Shown here one piece after another: positions 17,784-26,736 of a stretch of 64,000 bases of DNA. The DNA is from an uncultured Porphyromonadaceae bacterium (GTDB taxonomy: Bacteria > Bacteroidota > Bacteroidia > Bacteroidales > Muribaculaceae). Position numbers and translations under genes: made by a program. How positions within the stretch are numbered: the first letter of the stretch is position 1; every line of letters begins with the position of its first letter. Below the pieces are notes generated by a model that ran no database searches, was not told the DNA's origin, and worked only from the letters and a program-made list of their open reading frames with translations. The stretch is taken from NCBI GenBank assembly GCA_947073495.1, contig CAMTMX010000006.1, forward strand, positions 1 through 64,000, read 5' to 3'.

Positions 17784-18551
17784 TTACCCTTTATTTTCCT
17801 CGTTGTCTACCTGCTGTTTGATCCAGTCATATCCACGCTCTTCCAATTCAAGAGCAAGTTCCGGACCTCCGGTCATCACTATTCTACCTTTGTAGAGGAT
17901 ATGAATAAATTCAGGCTTGATATAATCAAGAAGGCGCTGATAGTGTGTGATTACGATGGTGGCGTTGTTGTCCGACTTTAGTTTATTGACACCTTCCGCA
18001 ACAACACGCAAGGCATCAATGTCAAGACCGGAGTCAGTTTCATCAAGTATCGAAAGTTTCGGTTCGAGAACAGCCATCTGAAAAATCTCGTTGCGCTTCT
18101 TTTCACCACCGGAGAAACCCTCATTCACAGAACGTGATGCAAGCTTGTTGTCGAGCTCCACAATCGCCCTCTTCTCCCTCATCATCTTGAGGAAATCGGT
18201 AGCGCTCATGGGTGGCTGCCCGAAATATTCCCGCTTGGCGTTGACAGCCGCACGCATGAAATTCACCATTGACACGCCCGGGATCTCCACAGGATATTGA
18301 AAGCCGAGAAACAGACCTTCATGGCTTCTGATCTCAGGCGGCATGGCAAGAAGATCCTTGCCATAAAACTCAGCAGTACCCCCCGTCACTGTATATGCAG
18401 GGTTGCCGGCAAGCACCATAGACAGCGTAGACTTGCCTGAACCGTTAGGACCCATAATGGCATGTACTTCACCGGGACGCACCTCAAGATTGATTCCCTT
18501 CAATATTTCTTTGCCGTTGATCTCGGCATGTAGGTTGTTTACTTTAAGCAT
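17784..18551 (-). CDS. sufC: Fe-S cluster assembly ATPase SufC
   Basis: A soluble ABC ATPase of the SUF complex. The 255 residues include the Walker A GPNGSGKST, the signature FSGGEKKRNE and a Walker B variant LSILDETDSGLD, all typical of SufC. Its start overlaps the end of the cvpA-like gene by 8 bp. SufC normally energises SufB-SufD, but sufB does not occur in this cluster or elsewhere in the window. Confidence 0.96.
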   Translation of the reverse strand: MLKVNNLHAEINGKEILKGINLEVRPGEVHAIMGPNGSGKSTLSMVLAGNPAYTVTGGTAEFYGKDLLAMPPEIRSHEGLFLGFQYPVEIPGVSMVNFMRAAVNAKREYFGQPPMSATDFLKMMREKRAIVELDNKLASRSVNEGFSGGEKKRNEIFQMAVLEPKLSILDETDSGLDIDALRVVAEGVNKLKSDNNATIVITHYQRLLDYIKPEFIHILYKGRIVMTGGPELALELEERGYDWIKQQVDNEENKG

Positions 18552-19170
18552 TTCCTATCATTATTTTGGCTCTCAGTCCATTATTATTTATAATAACATC
18601 AGGAGCACAATTTATGTTCCAACTAATTTTTTTCGCTTCTCTTAATTGTATAAGATGAGAAAGATCCTCATAGCTGTGACATCCCAGCATTCCAGGCGCA
18701 AGCATCATCACAATCTCCACTACATTTCCATCATCAGCCGTGGCATACTTCATCAAAGGGGATGATGGATTGACACATAAGATAAGATTGTAGATTATGG
18801 AAAGCATAAGCATATACTTTGCGAGGCAAAATGCCGAACCAAGCAGTTTATCGAGCATCCCAACATAAAACACCTGCATCGCGCTTCTCAAAACTTTCGT
18901 AAAGATACGAAATAACAGAAAAACCGCGACATATACCAAGGCGGCAGATGTAACACTGTAGACAAACGCAGATCCGAGCCTTCCTTCAATTCCGGGAAGG
19001 AGCGCACGGACAACAGCTTCCGCCTGCTCGTCAAAGACGTGTGCACAGACAGTGCCGAACGCCAAACCAAGCACTCCCGACACCTGACCCGTAAAACCGC
19101 TGCGAAATCCTTTGATCACCGCGATTGCGGCAACGGCGATAGCCACGATATGAAAGGTTGCATCATTCAT
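18544..19170 (-). CDS. CvpA family membrane protein
   Basis: A 208-residue inner-membrane protein with about four transmembrane helices in the first 155 residues (for example FHIVAIAVAAIAVIKGF and FVYSVTSAALVYVAVFLLF) and the glycine-rich GFRSGFTGQVSG motif of CvpA-type proteins. CvpA relatives are linked to colicin V export and envelope functions; the molecular role is not settled. Its overlap with sufC suggests co-transcription. The last 50 residues are a soluble tail of unknown function. Confidence 0.75.
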   Translation of the reverse strand: MNDATFHIVAIAVAAIAVIKGFRSGFTGQVSGVLGLAFGTVCAHVFDEQAEAVVRALLPGIEGRLGSAFVYSVTSAALVYVAVFLLFRIFTKVLRSAMQVFYVGMLDKLLGSAFCLAKYMLMLSIIYNLILCVNPSSPLMKYATADDGNVVEIVMMLAPGMLGCHSYEDLSHLIQLREAKKISWNINCAPDVIINNNGLRAKIMIGNA

Positions 19171-19250
19171 CTTATATACTCTGCAAAATTAACTCTTATC
19201 GCCGAAACTTCAAAATTACTCAGCCACATTAACTGTCAGCCCCTATTTTT

Positions 19251-19393
19251 GAACAAAAATTTATAATATTTATTGGCAGAAGGTACTGAGAGGTTTTTCC
19301 AATCAGTTTTTTAGAACGCATTACTGAATACATATTAAAAAGATGCCGACAAAGACCTCAATGACAAGACAAAATAAATTTTATACAGTTTCT
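19251..19393 (+). repeat. Dispersed structured intergenic element, copy R2 (internally deleted)
   Basis: This copy aligns with R4 in the same orientation at both ends: GAACAAAAATTTATA ... ACTGAGAGG on the left and ATTACTGAATA ... GATGCCGACAAAG ... CTCAATGACAAGAC ... ACAGTTTCT on the right. The 5' half of the central stem-loop, including the GGAGTTGTGGGG block, is missing. It lies between the divergent cvpA and GH25 genes, just upstream of the latter's promoter. Confidence 0.7.
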
Positions 19394-19419
19394 AAAGCTT
19401 TCTTATCACTTTTTTTGTT

Positions 19420-19427
19420 TAAATTTG
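19420..19427 (+). promoter_or_regulatory. -7 box placed 4 bp before the GH25 start codon
   Basis: TAAATTTG matches TAnnTTTG and ends 4 bp before the ATG at 19432. If used, transcription would begin at or within a few bases of the start codon, giving a leaderless mRNA. The -33 position (around 19396) has no good TTTG. Confidence 0.45.
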
Positions 19428-19431
19428 TGAT

Positions 19432-20202
19432 ATGAAAGTGCCTTTTTCAAATCGACCGATGAAAGACCTGATGGTTGCCTGCGGATTTCTTCTCGTCTGC
19501 ATCCTGCTTGTGTTTGCGGCTATATGGGCTTACAGGCAATTCATAACCACACCTCCCTACGTAGATCCCGAGCGTTATCCCATAAGAGGCATTGACATAT
19601 CGGCTCACAATGGAAATATTGATTTTGACAAAGTGGCAGACGCCGGTATGGAATTTGTTTTCATAAAAGCTACTGAAGGCGGTGACTTCAAAGACAAAAG
19701 TTTTCGCCAAAACTACGACAATGCAAAGAGAGCAGGGCTAAAGACCGGAATCTACCATTTTTTCCGGTTCGACCGCGACGGAGTGGAACAGGCAATCAAT
19801 TTACTAAGGGTGGTCGGTAAACGACAACCGGAACTCGGTCTTGTCATCGATATTGAAAAGGCAGGCAATCCTGACAACATCCCTAAAGAAACAATTGTGA
19901 GACGTCTTTCGGAAATGGTGGATTATCTTAACCTGTTAGGTCACCGAGTAATGTTTTATACAAACCGGGACGGGTACTATGATTATATCGCAGAGACATA
20001 TCCCGGTCATCCCCTTTGGATATGTGGGTTTACAGAAAACCCTATCCACGCCGAATGGAGTTTCTGGCAATTCAATCACCGCGGGAAAGTGGATGGTATA
20101 ATTGGAGATGTCGATCTCAACACTTTTTGTGGCAACCGTGCCGAATGGGAGCGTTTCCTCCTTGGCGATATCTGGCCCTACTCCCAACCTTACAAGCAAT
20201 AA
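19432..20202 (+). CDS. GH25 family lysozyme (muramidase), membrane-anchored
   Basis: Predicted N-acetylmuramidase cutting peptidoglycan glycan strands. Residues about 13-34 (LMVACGFLLVCILLVFAAIWAY region) form a signal anchor, so the catalytic domain should face the periplasm. The GH25 barrel shows the expected RGIDISAHNGNIDF start, FIKATEGGDF, GIYHFFRF and VIDIEKAG with the acidic catalytic residues, and SFWQFNHRGKVDGI near the end. The 256-residue length is one catalytic domain without cell-wall-binding repeats. Role could be wall remodelling. Confidence 0.9.
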   Translation: MKVPFSNRPMKDLMVACGFLLVCILLVFAAIWAYRQFITTPPYVDPERYPIRGIDISAHNGNIDFDKVADAGMEFVFIKATEGGDFKDKSFRQNYDNAKRAGLKTGIYHFFRFDRDGVEQAINLLRVVGKRQPELGLVIDIEKAGNPDNIPKETIVRRLSEMVDYLNLLGHRVMFYTNRDGYYDYIAETYPGHPLWICGFTENPIHAEWSFWQFNHRGKVDGIIGDVDLNTFCGNRAEWERFLLGDIWPYSQPYKQ

Positions 20203-20354
20203 CAATTACTGTTCAGCGTTATTTGTATAGTGAAATATCTGGATTGTAAATCACTGCCACTATGCGGTTTTCCAAAATGTATGTTTTGATTTAACGTATT
20301 TTGAAACTATATAAATTTCATACATATATACCTGTTGAAATATCTGACGTCTTG

Positions 20355-23300
20355 ATGAAAATTGTGGCGTCACTTTCCATTTTTATCATTACATCTGCCA
20401 ACTCCTACGCACTGACGCCCGAACATTACGCTTCATCATCCCGTCTTGCTTCAGGCAAATGGGTAAAGATTAAAGTCAATGAAACAGGCGTTCAATTAAT
20501 TTCTACCGCCACTCTACGCAATTTAGGCTTTTCTGATCCCGGTAAAGTCAATGTTTTCGGATACGGCGGAAGAATGATTTCCGAACGGCTTGACGAGAAC
20601 ATGATCGACGATCTTCCTGTCGTTCCATCTATCAAGACCGATCAAGGAATTGTGTTTTTCGGGCACTCCAACGTAAAGTGGACACCGACCGACAATAATG
20701 CCACACAGTTCTCTCATGAGATTAATCCCTATTCCGACAATTCCTACTATTTCATAAGTGACTGTGAAGAGTCTCCTGTCTCTCCCGAGATAAGTGCTGA
20801 AATCTCTTCGGAATCAGATGACGTCATAACAAGCTTCTCTGAAAGGATCATTCACGAACAGGATTTTCTCGCCCCCTCAAACACAGGCAGGCTTATGCTT
20901 GGTGAGGATTTCCGCACTCAGTCAACCCGCAGTTTTCAATTCGATTTACCGGGTATAATATCCGACATAAACATGACGGTAAGATTTGGAGCAAAAGTCA
21001 CAAACGGAATGTCGACACTCCTCTTCACTGCAAACGGCACAAGATTGCCGGCAACTGAAAACGACAGGATCAGCGGAGTCAGTTCAAACGACACTTTTAT
21101 CGCTACAACCACGACAAACAAAGTGATATCAGGAAGTGATGACAAGCTCAATCTGACCATTCAATATTCTCATTCAGGGGCGTTGTTTACAGCCGCTTTA
21201 GATTTTATTCGAATTTCTTATGAACGAGAACTACGCCTTCATGACAATGAACTATATTTCTATGTTTCTTCAGAACAAGCGGCAAAGGTCAAATTGTCCG
21301 GATGCGACAGCAACACCATAATCCTTGACGTATCCGACCATCTAAACCCAAAGCAAGTGGTCTATACCCTGTCGGGTTCTGACGCTATATTCAACAAAGC
21401 CTCCGGCTATGCAGAATTCGTAGCTTTTAATCCAGCCAAAATATCACGTGCAGCCACTCCGGTCGGAAGAATCAACAATCAGGATCTTCATTCGGCAGAA
21501 GCTCCCGGACTATTGATAATTGTTCCGGATGAATATCGCAGCGCGGCTGAAAAAATTGCAGGGATACACGAAAAGAGTGATGGTCTCTCCTCGCTGATCG
21601 TTTCTCCCGAAATGATCTACAATGAATTTTCATCAGGTGTGCCGGACGTGACAGCATTCAGGAAGCTACTAAAAATGTGGTTTGACAGGTCTTTTCATAC
21701 CGGCAACGACTACACCCGCTATTGCCTTATAATGAGCCGTCCCACCTACGACAATAAGATGGTGACGTCATCTGTTAAAAATGCAGGTTATCCACGAATA
21801 CCTATCTGGCAATCACCTACCGGATTCTCTGAAGCAACGTCATATTCATGCGATGACTATATAGGGATGCTCGAAGATTATGCTCCGGGATGGGATATCG
21901 GGAATGCTAAAATACAAGTCGCTGTCGGAAGGATGCCGGTCACCAACGCGACCGAAGCGATGTCTGCCGCCAATAAACTTGAAAAATATGTATTGGATCC
22001 TGAATATGGACCATGGAGAAACAACGTGATGGTCATAGCCGACGATCAAGACAACGGAACCCATCTTTCTCAAGCGGAAAATGTCTGTTCGGCACTTCAT
22101 GACAACGGAAACGGATCGGCGTTCACTTATGAGAAGTTATATCTCGATTCATACGTTCTCGATTATTCCGCAACAGGTCCGGTATATCCGGAAGCAAAAC
22201 AACGCATGTTTGACAAGCTCTCCGAAGGAATACTGTTCTGGAATTACATAGGTCATGCTTCCACAAAAAACTGGGGACACGAGAATCTTCTTTCCTGGGA
22301 AGATATATCCAATATGAACAATAAGAGACTGCCATTTCTTTACGCAGCCACTTGTGAATTTATGCGCTGGGACGCAGATGAAATAAGCGGAGCCGAAAAA
22401 ATGTGGCTTAATCCAAATTCCGGTGTTATAGGCATGATCTGCCCGAGCAGAACCGTCTACATTTCTCTCAACGGACCTCTCAACACCGGCACATCGGAAT
22501 TTGTGTTCAGACGCGACCGTTATGGTAAATCAATGAGGGTCGGAGACATAATGGTGGAAGGGAAAAACACACAAGGGAAAGATGACAACAAGCTACGCTA
22601 CGGACTTATGGGGGATCCTGCAATGCGCCTGCCGTCTCCGGAATTTGTGGTAAACATCGACAACATCAACGGGAATAACCTTTCCGACATGAACAACCTA
22701 CCTGTCCTTAACGCACGCTCCACAGCGAAAATCTCAGGAAGGGTAATAGATATTGACGGGACAACTGTAGATGATTTTAATGGCATCATACATCTTCGTC
22801 TATACGATGCAGAGAAAGTCATCACCACCTATGGCAATGGAGACAATGGCAGAGAAATGTCATACAACGACAGAAAATCAAGGCTTTATTCCGGCAAAAC
22901 CGTTGCAAAAGACGGGCATTGGGAAACCACTGTCATGCTCCCGTCTGAAATTGAAAACAATTATAGTCCTGCTTTATTGTCGGCTTATGCGTCAGATGAT
23001 GTCGGAAGGGAGGCAAACGGGGCGACAGATAAATTTTTTGTCTATGGTTATGACATGGAATCTCCTGAAGATAATGAAGGTCCGGTTATCTCCTCCCTCT
23101 ATCTTAATTCTCCTTCTTTTACCGACGGAGATGCAGTCGGTCCATCCCCGGTCTTAAAAGCCCGTTTCTCTGATGAATCCGGGATCAACTCTTCGGAAAC
23201 CGGAATCGGGCATAATATGAAAATCGAGCTTGACGATGGCATATATTTCAATGATGTTGCTATTTATTTTTCTCCTGATGAATCAGATCCTTCTGCCGGA

Positions 23301-23732
23301 GAAATCTCATACCCGCTCGAAAACCTTAAACCCGGGAAACATACCCTGACCTTCACAGTCTGGGATAATGCCAACAATTCCTCATCGGCTTCTCTGTCAT
23401 TTAAGATTGAAGCCGGATGGCTACCAATAATTTCTGAACTACGCACAGACGTGAATCCTGCATCCTCAAATGTAAACTTCATTATTTCATCTGATTCCTT
23501 TGATTGTGTTGAGAACTGCGAAATTGAAGTCTTCGATCTTTCAGGCAGAAAAGTCTGGAGTGGTGAGACAGTATCTGCCGGCAGATCTTCCGACATTTCC
23601 ATCGGATGGAATCTTGAAGATTTTAATGGAGCCAGGGTGCCAAGGGGAATCTACCCTTACAGGGCAATTCTCCACACAAGTTCAGGAGCGAAAGTGACAA
23701 AAAGTGGGAAACTTGCTGTCACGGCAAAATAA
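20355..23732 (+). CDS. porU: Type IX secretion system sortase PorU
   Basis: PorU is the C25 (gingipain-like) cysteine peptidase on the cell surface that removes the C-terminal signal of T9SS cargo and attaches them to A-LPS. Counted from an in-frame TTG at 20301, the likely catalytic pair is His652 (YIGHASTKNWG) and Cys685 (AATCEFMRWD); subtract 18 for the preferred ATG at 20355. That ATG opens a normal signal peptide (MKIVASLSIFIITSANSYA). The C-terminal 90 residues (EIEVFDLSGRKVW ... RGIYPYRAIL) resemble a type A T9SS sorting domain, as reported for PorU itself. rex follows 26 bp downstream, and porV is two genes on. Confidence 0.9.
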   Translation: MKIVASLSIFIITSANSYALTPEHYASSSRLASGKWVKIKVNETGVQLISTATLRNLGFSDPGKVNVFGYGGRMISERLDENMIDDLPVVPSIKTDQGIVFFGHSNVKWTPTDNNATQFSHEINPYSDNSYYFISDCEESPVSPEISAEISSESDDVITSFSERIIHEQDFLAPSNTGRLMLGEDFRTQSTRSFQFDLPGIISDINMTVRFGAKVTNGMSTLLFTANGTRLPATENDRISGVSSNDTFIATTTTNKVISGSDDKLNLTIQYSHSGALFTAALDFIRISYERELRLHDNELYFYVSSEQAAKVKLSGCDSNTIILDVSDHLNPKQVVYTLSGSDAIFNKASGYAEFVAFNPAKISRAATPVGRINNQDLHSAEAPGLLIIVPDEYRSAAEKIAGIHEKSDGLSSLIVSPEMIYNEFSSGVPDVTAFRKLLKMWFDRSFHTGNDYTRYCLIMSRPTYDNKMVTSSVKNAGYPRIPIWQSPTGFSEATSYSCDDYIGMLEDYAPGWDIGNAKIQVAVGRMPVTNATEAMSAANKLEKYVLDPEYGPWRNNVMVIADDQDNGTHLSQAENVCSALHDNGNGSAFTYEKLYLDSYVLDYSATGPVYPEAKQRMFDKLSEGILFWNYIGHASTKNWGHENLLSWEDISNMNNKRLPFLYAATCEFMRWDADEISGAEKMWLNPNSGVIGMICPSRTVYISLNGPLNTGTSEFVFRRDRYGKSMRVGDIMVEGKNTQGKDDNKLRYGLMGDPAMRLPSPEFVVNIDNINGNNLSDMNNLPVLNARSTAKISGRVIDIDGTTVDDFNGIIHLRLYDAEKVITTYGNGDNGREMSYNDRKSRLYSGKTVAKDGHWETTVMLPSEIENNYSPALLSAYASDDVGREANGATDKFFVYGYDMESPEDNEGPVISSLYLNSPSFTDGDAVGPSPVLKARFSDESGINSSETGIGHNMKIELDDGIYFNDVAIYFSPDESDPSAGEISYPLENLKPGKHTLTFTVWDNANNSSSASLSFKIEAGWLPIISELRTDVNPASSNVNFIISSDSFDCVENCEIEVFDLSGRKVWSGETVSAGRSSDISIGWNLEDFNGARVPRGIYPYRAILHTSSGAKVTKSGKLAVTAK

Positions 23733-23758
23733 GAACACTATTCAACCGATTAAATAAT

Positions 23759-24391
23759 ATGATCAATAATCTCATACTTCCGGAACCCACTCTCCGACGC
23801 CTGCCATGGTATCTTGCATATGTGGAGATTCTCAAGGCACAGGATGTGGAATACATATCATCCACGCAGATTTCAAGGGCATTGAACGTAGATGCTTCAC
23901 AGATAGCCAAAGATCTGTCTTTCCTTTCATTGAAAGGGAAAACCCGCATAGGTTATGAAGTAGATGCTCTTGCTAAAGTTCTTGCAGACTTTTTGGGATT
24001 TCACACTTCTCACAAAGCATACGTGTTTGGTGCGGGAAGCCTCGGGAAGGCTTTGATGCAAGATTCCGGTCTTGACAATTACGGACTCAATATTATCGCA
24101 GGTTTTGATATCGACGAAAAAAAAATTGGTACAAAGGTGGGAGAAGTGCCAATATACCATATAGACAGTCTTGAAGAAGTGATGGAAGCAACCCCTGCCA
24201 CCATCGGTATCCTGACGGTTCCGGCAAATTGCGCACAGGTCACTGCCGACATAGCTATTGGAGAAGGGATTAAAGCAATCTGGAATTTTACACCCTATAG
24301 AGTCAAAGTGGCAGAAGGAATCGTGATGTCAAACACTTCTATCTATGCACATCTTGCACTGATCTATAACCGTCTTAATGCAGAATCCTGA
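23759..24391 (+). CDS. rex: Redox-sensing transcriptional repressor Rex
   Basis: Rex binds DNA when the NADH/NAD+ ratio is low and releases it when NADH rises, controlling fermentation and respiration genes. The 210-residue protein has an N-terminal winged helix (about 1-80, with STQISRALNVDASQIAKDLSFL) and a Rossmann domain with GAGSLG at 91-96, plus the C-terminal domain-swap helix ending HLALIYNRLN. It is embedded between porU and porV and its stop overlaps the next start (TGATG). Its targets are not evident here; fermentation genes such as pta-ackA are candidates from known Rex biology. Confidence 0.96.
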   Translation: MINNLILPEPTLRRLPWYLAYVEILKAQDVEYISSTQISRALNVDASQIAKDLSFLSLKGKTRIGYEVDALAKVLADFLGFHTSHKAYVFGAGSLGKALMQDSGLDNYGLNIIAGFDIDEKKIGTKVGEVPIYHIDSLEEVMEATPATIGILTVPANCAQVTADIAIGEGIKAIWNFTPYRVKVAEGIVMSNTSIYAHLALIYNRLNAES

Positions 24392-24972
24392 TGAAAACAT
24401 TTATTATTGAAAATAATCTGCCTTGCGGTCAAAAAGGGGCGCCCGTTTGGAGTTTCCTCCCTGACTCGGCATTATGCAATGCCGGGAAACCATTTTTTAT
24501 TCCGGAAAATACCGGTTCCATAAGGGCTTTTATCTCTCCTATCATAAAAATCACAAGACTCGGCAAGTCAATTGCCCCAAGATTTTCCAAAAGATATTAC
24601 TCCGAAGCTGCCCCGGCAATTCATTTCCGGGATATTGAAAAAAGGGAATTCCTGATAAAACATGGTCTTCCAGCCGATATGTCGCAAGCTTTCGACAGAT
24701 CCATGATTCTTGGAGATTTCGAAAATGCAGACCTTATAATGGGAGATAAACCTCTGACCTTATATAAGAACAATGAAAAAGTCGACGAATGGGGAATAGA
24801 TAATCTCTCCATCCCCGTTGACGGATTATTTCCGGAGATTTCCGCTTCCAACACTTTAAAAATGGGTGATTATCTTATTCCTGCTCTTTCACAAGGCACA
24901 GACGTTAAAATCGGCGACAATCTTGAACTGAGACTTGGTGAGAGGACCCTCCTTGTTGTCCCGATAAAATAA
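24391..24972 (+). CDS. FAH-fold protein, probably catalytically inactive
   Basis: A 193-residue protein related to the fumarylacetoacetate hydrolase family. Family-like blocks include SALCNAGKPFFIPENT, ITRLGKSIAPRFSKRYYSEA, KHGLPADMSQAFDRS, LKMGDYLIPA and DVKIGDNLELRL. The metal-binding Glu-x-Glu segment expected just before IKITRLGKSI (recalled as HYEVELVVRINRLGK in family members) reads IRAFISPIIKITRLGK, so both acidic ligands are missing, and the protein is shorter than usual. It therefore probably does not hydrolyse acylpyruvates. The start overlaps the rex stop by 1 bp, implying translational coupling. Function unknown. Confidence 0.7.
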   Translation: MKTFIIENNLPCGQKGAPVWSFLPDSALCNAGKPFFIPENTGSIRAFISPIIKITRLGKSIAPRFSKRYYSEAAPAIHFRDIEKREFLIKHGLPADMSQAFDRSMILGDFENADLIMGDKPLTLYKNNEKVDEWGIDNLSIPVDGLFPEISASNTLKMGDYLIPALSQGTDVKIGDNLELRLGERTLLVVPIK

Positions 24973-24986
24973 ATTTCTTCTCTTCA

Positions 24987-26213
24987 ATGAAAATAATATC
25001 AAACAACGGTTGTCTTGTTATCTTATGCATCTTTCTCCTTTATGCGTTTTCCGCTAATGCAAGAAATGACATCAAGGATAACGAATTTAATCCTGTAAAC
25101 ACAGGCGTAACGACCTTGAGCATCACTCCGGATGCAAGAGGATCCGGAATGGGCAATCTCGGTGCTGCCACCGATCCCGATGTGAACGCCCAATTCTGGA
25201 ATCCATCAAAATATGCCTTTGCATACAGCAAAGGTGGAGTAGCGTTATCCTATACTCCATGGCTAAGGAAAATTGTCAACGACATATTTCTCGGCGACCT
25301 TACCGGCTATTGGAAACTTGGAGATGCCGACAATCAGGCTCTGAGCGCATCTTTCCGATATTTTTCTCTTGGAGATGTGACTGTGGGTGGCTATACATCC
25401 GGCGAAACTATTCAGACTATCAATCCATACGAATTTGCTTTTGATTTGGGATATTCCAGGAAATTATCAGAAAAGTTTTCTATGGGAGTCGTTCTGAGAT
25501 ATATTCTTTCTGATCTCTCTTATGACGATTCTTATTCCGGCGAGACCAACACTGCCGCAAGCGCCTTTTCTGCTGACATTTCGGGATATTACGTCACCTA
25601 TCCAATGATCGGCAGAAACGAATGTCAGTTTTCCTGGGGATTCAACATCTCCAACATCGGCACTAAAGTTAGCTATGACCACGGGGCGACTTATGCCTAT
25701 CTCCCTACCAATTTAAGAGTGGGTGCACAATTCATGTTTCCTCTTGCCGATTATAATACCCTTGCAATCGGTCTTGATCTCAATAAACTCCTTGTGCCCA
25801 CTATGCCTCGCCAAAAAGATTATGACATGGACACAATAGAGGGACAGACACAGTATGAGGAGGCAAAAGAGAAATGGGAAACGATGTCTCCCATCACAGG
25901 CATTTTCAAAAGTTTTTCCGACGCCCCAGGCGGATTCAGTGAAGAATTGAAAGAGATCAACGTTTCATTCGGTGGAGAATATGCCTACAATCAGCAATTC
26001 TTTGCCCGCATGGGGTATAACTACGAGAATGCTTCCAAAGGTGGCAGAAGCTACTTTACTTTTGGTGCCGGATTTGCATTGAATGTTGTGCGTCTCGACG
26101 CATCCTATATGCTCGCCACCGCACAAAGTTCGCCTCTCGATCAAACCCTTCGCTTAACTCTTTCTTTCGATATGGACGGCATTCAGGATCTCCTCGGAAA
26201 ACGCCGCCGTTAA
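24987..26213 (+). CDS. porV: Type IX secretion system outer-membrane protein PorV
   Basis: PorV (LptO) is a 14-strand outer-membrane barrel of the FadL type that receives cargo from the translocon and delivers it to PorU. The 408-residue protein has a signal peptide (about 1-25) and the PorV N-terminal hallmark TTLSITPDARGSGMGNLGAATDPD ... FWNPSKYAF (cited in parts: SITPDARGSGMGNLG and FWNPSKYAF). Alternating beta-strand residues continue to the end. It is 14 bp after the FAH-fold gene in a porU-rex-FAH-porV arrangement, whereas porU and porV are adjacent in Porphyromonas gingivalis. Confidence 0.92.
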   Translation: MKIISNNGCLVILCIFLLYAFSANARNDIKDNEFNPVNTGVTTLSITPDARGSGMGNLGAATDPDVNAQFWNPSKYAFAYSKGGVALSYTPWLRKIVNDIFLGDLTGYWKLGDADNQALSASFRYFSLGDVTVGGYTSGETIQTINPYEFAFDLGYSRKLSEKFSMGVVLRYILSDLSYDDSYSGETNTAASAFSADISGYYVTYPMIGRNECQFSWGFNISNIGTKVSYDHGATYAYLPTNLRVGAQFMFPLADYNTLAIGLDLNKLLVPTMPRQKDYDMDTIEGQTQYEEAKEKWETMSPITGIFKSFSDAPGGFSEELKEINVSFGGEYAYNQQFFARMGYNYENASKGGRSYFTFGAGFALNVVRLDASYMLATAQSSPLDQTLRLTLSFDMDGIQDLLGKRRR

Positions 26214-26222
26214 AAACAAATC

Positions 26223-26248
26223 CAACTCAAATCTTACAACTCAAATCT
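26223..26248. repeat. Short tandem repeat before ispF
   Basis: CAACTCAAATCT occurs twice, at 26223-26234 and 26237-26248, in the gap between porV and ispF. Probably a small duplication; no function is implied. Confidence 0.5.
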
Positions 26249-26259
26249 CAAAGCTGAAT

Positions 26260-26736
26260 ATGTACAGAATCGGACAAGGATATGACGTTCACAGACTCGT
26301 GGAAGACCGCGAGCTTTGGATTTGTGGAATAAAACTTCCACATTCTCACGGACTTTTGGGGCATAGCGATGCAGACGTAGCTATCCACGCACTTTGTGAT
26401 GCCATTCTCGGAGCTCTCGCTCTTCGCGATATCGGTTACCACTTCCCTGACACTGACCCAAAATATAAAGGGGCGGATAGCAAACTGCTCCTTGCGGAAG
26501 TGTGCCGGCTAATCCGCGAAAAAGGTTGGGAGATCGGCAATGTCGATATCACAATCATGGCAGAAGCTCCAAAATTCAAACCCCACATTGAAGATATGCG
26601 GGAGTGCCTTGCAAATGTCATGAACGTCAGAACGGATTGCGTGTCTGTGAAGGCAACCACAACCGAAGGGCTCGGATTTACCGGCAGACGTGAAGGTATA
26701 GCCGCCAATGCTGTAGCACTACTATATGAACCTTAA
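26260..26736 (+). CDS. ispF: 2-C-methyl-D-erythritol 2,4-cyclodiphosphate synthase
   Basis: IspF cyclises CDP-ME 2-phosphate in the MEP isoprenoid pathway. The 158-residue protein has the zinc-binding YDVHRL, the HSDADVAIHALCDAILGA block, FPDTDPKYKGADS and the C-terminal TTEGLGFTGRREGIAA, all diagnostic. Its 3' end overlaps the helicase start by 11 bp. ispE, another gene of the same pathway, is also in this window at 32711-33601. Confidence 0.97.
   Translation: MYRIGQGYDVHRLVEDRELWICGIKLPHSHGLLGHSDADVAIHALCDAILGALALRDIGYHFPDTDPKYKGADSKLLLAEVCRLIREKGWEIGNVDITIMAEAPKFKPHIEDMRECLANVMNVRTDCVSVKATTTEGLGFTGRREGIAANAVALLYEP

Noticed and set aside
26223..26248. Direct repeat before ispF considered as a phage or element attachment site
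   Set aside because: Only 12 bp, adjacent copies, and no integrase or foreign cargo nearby.
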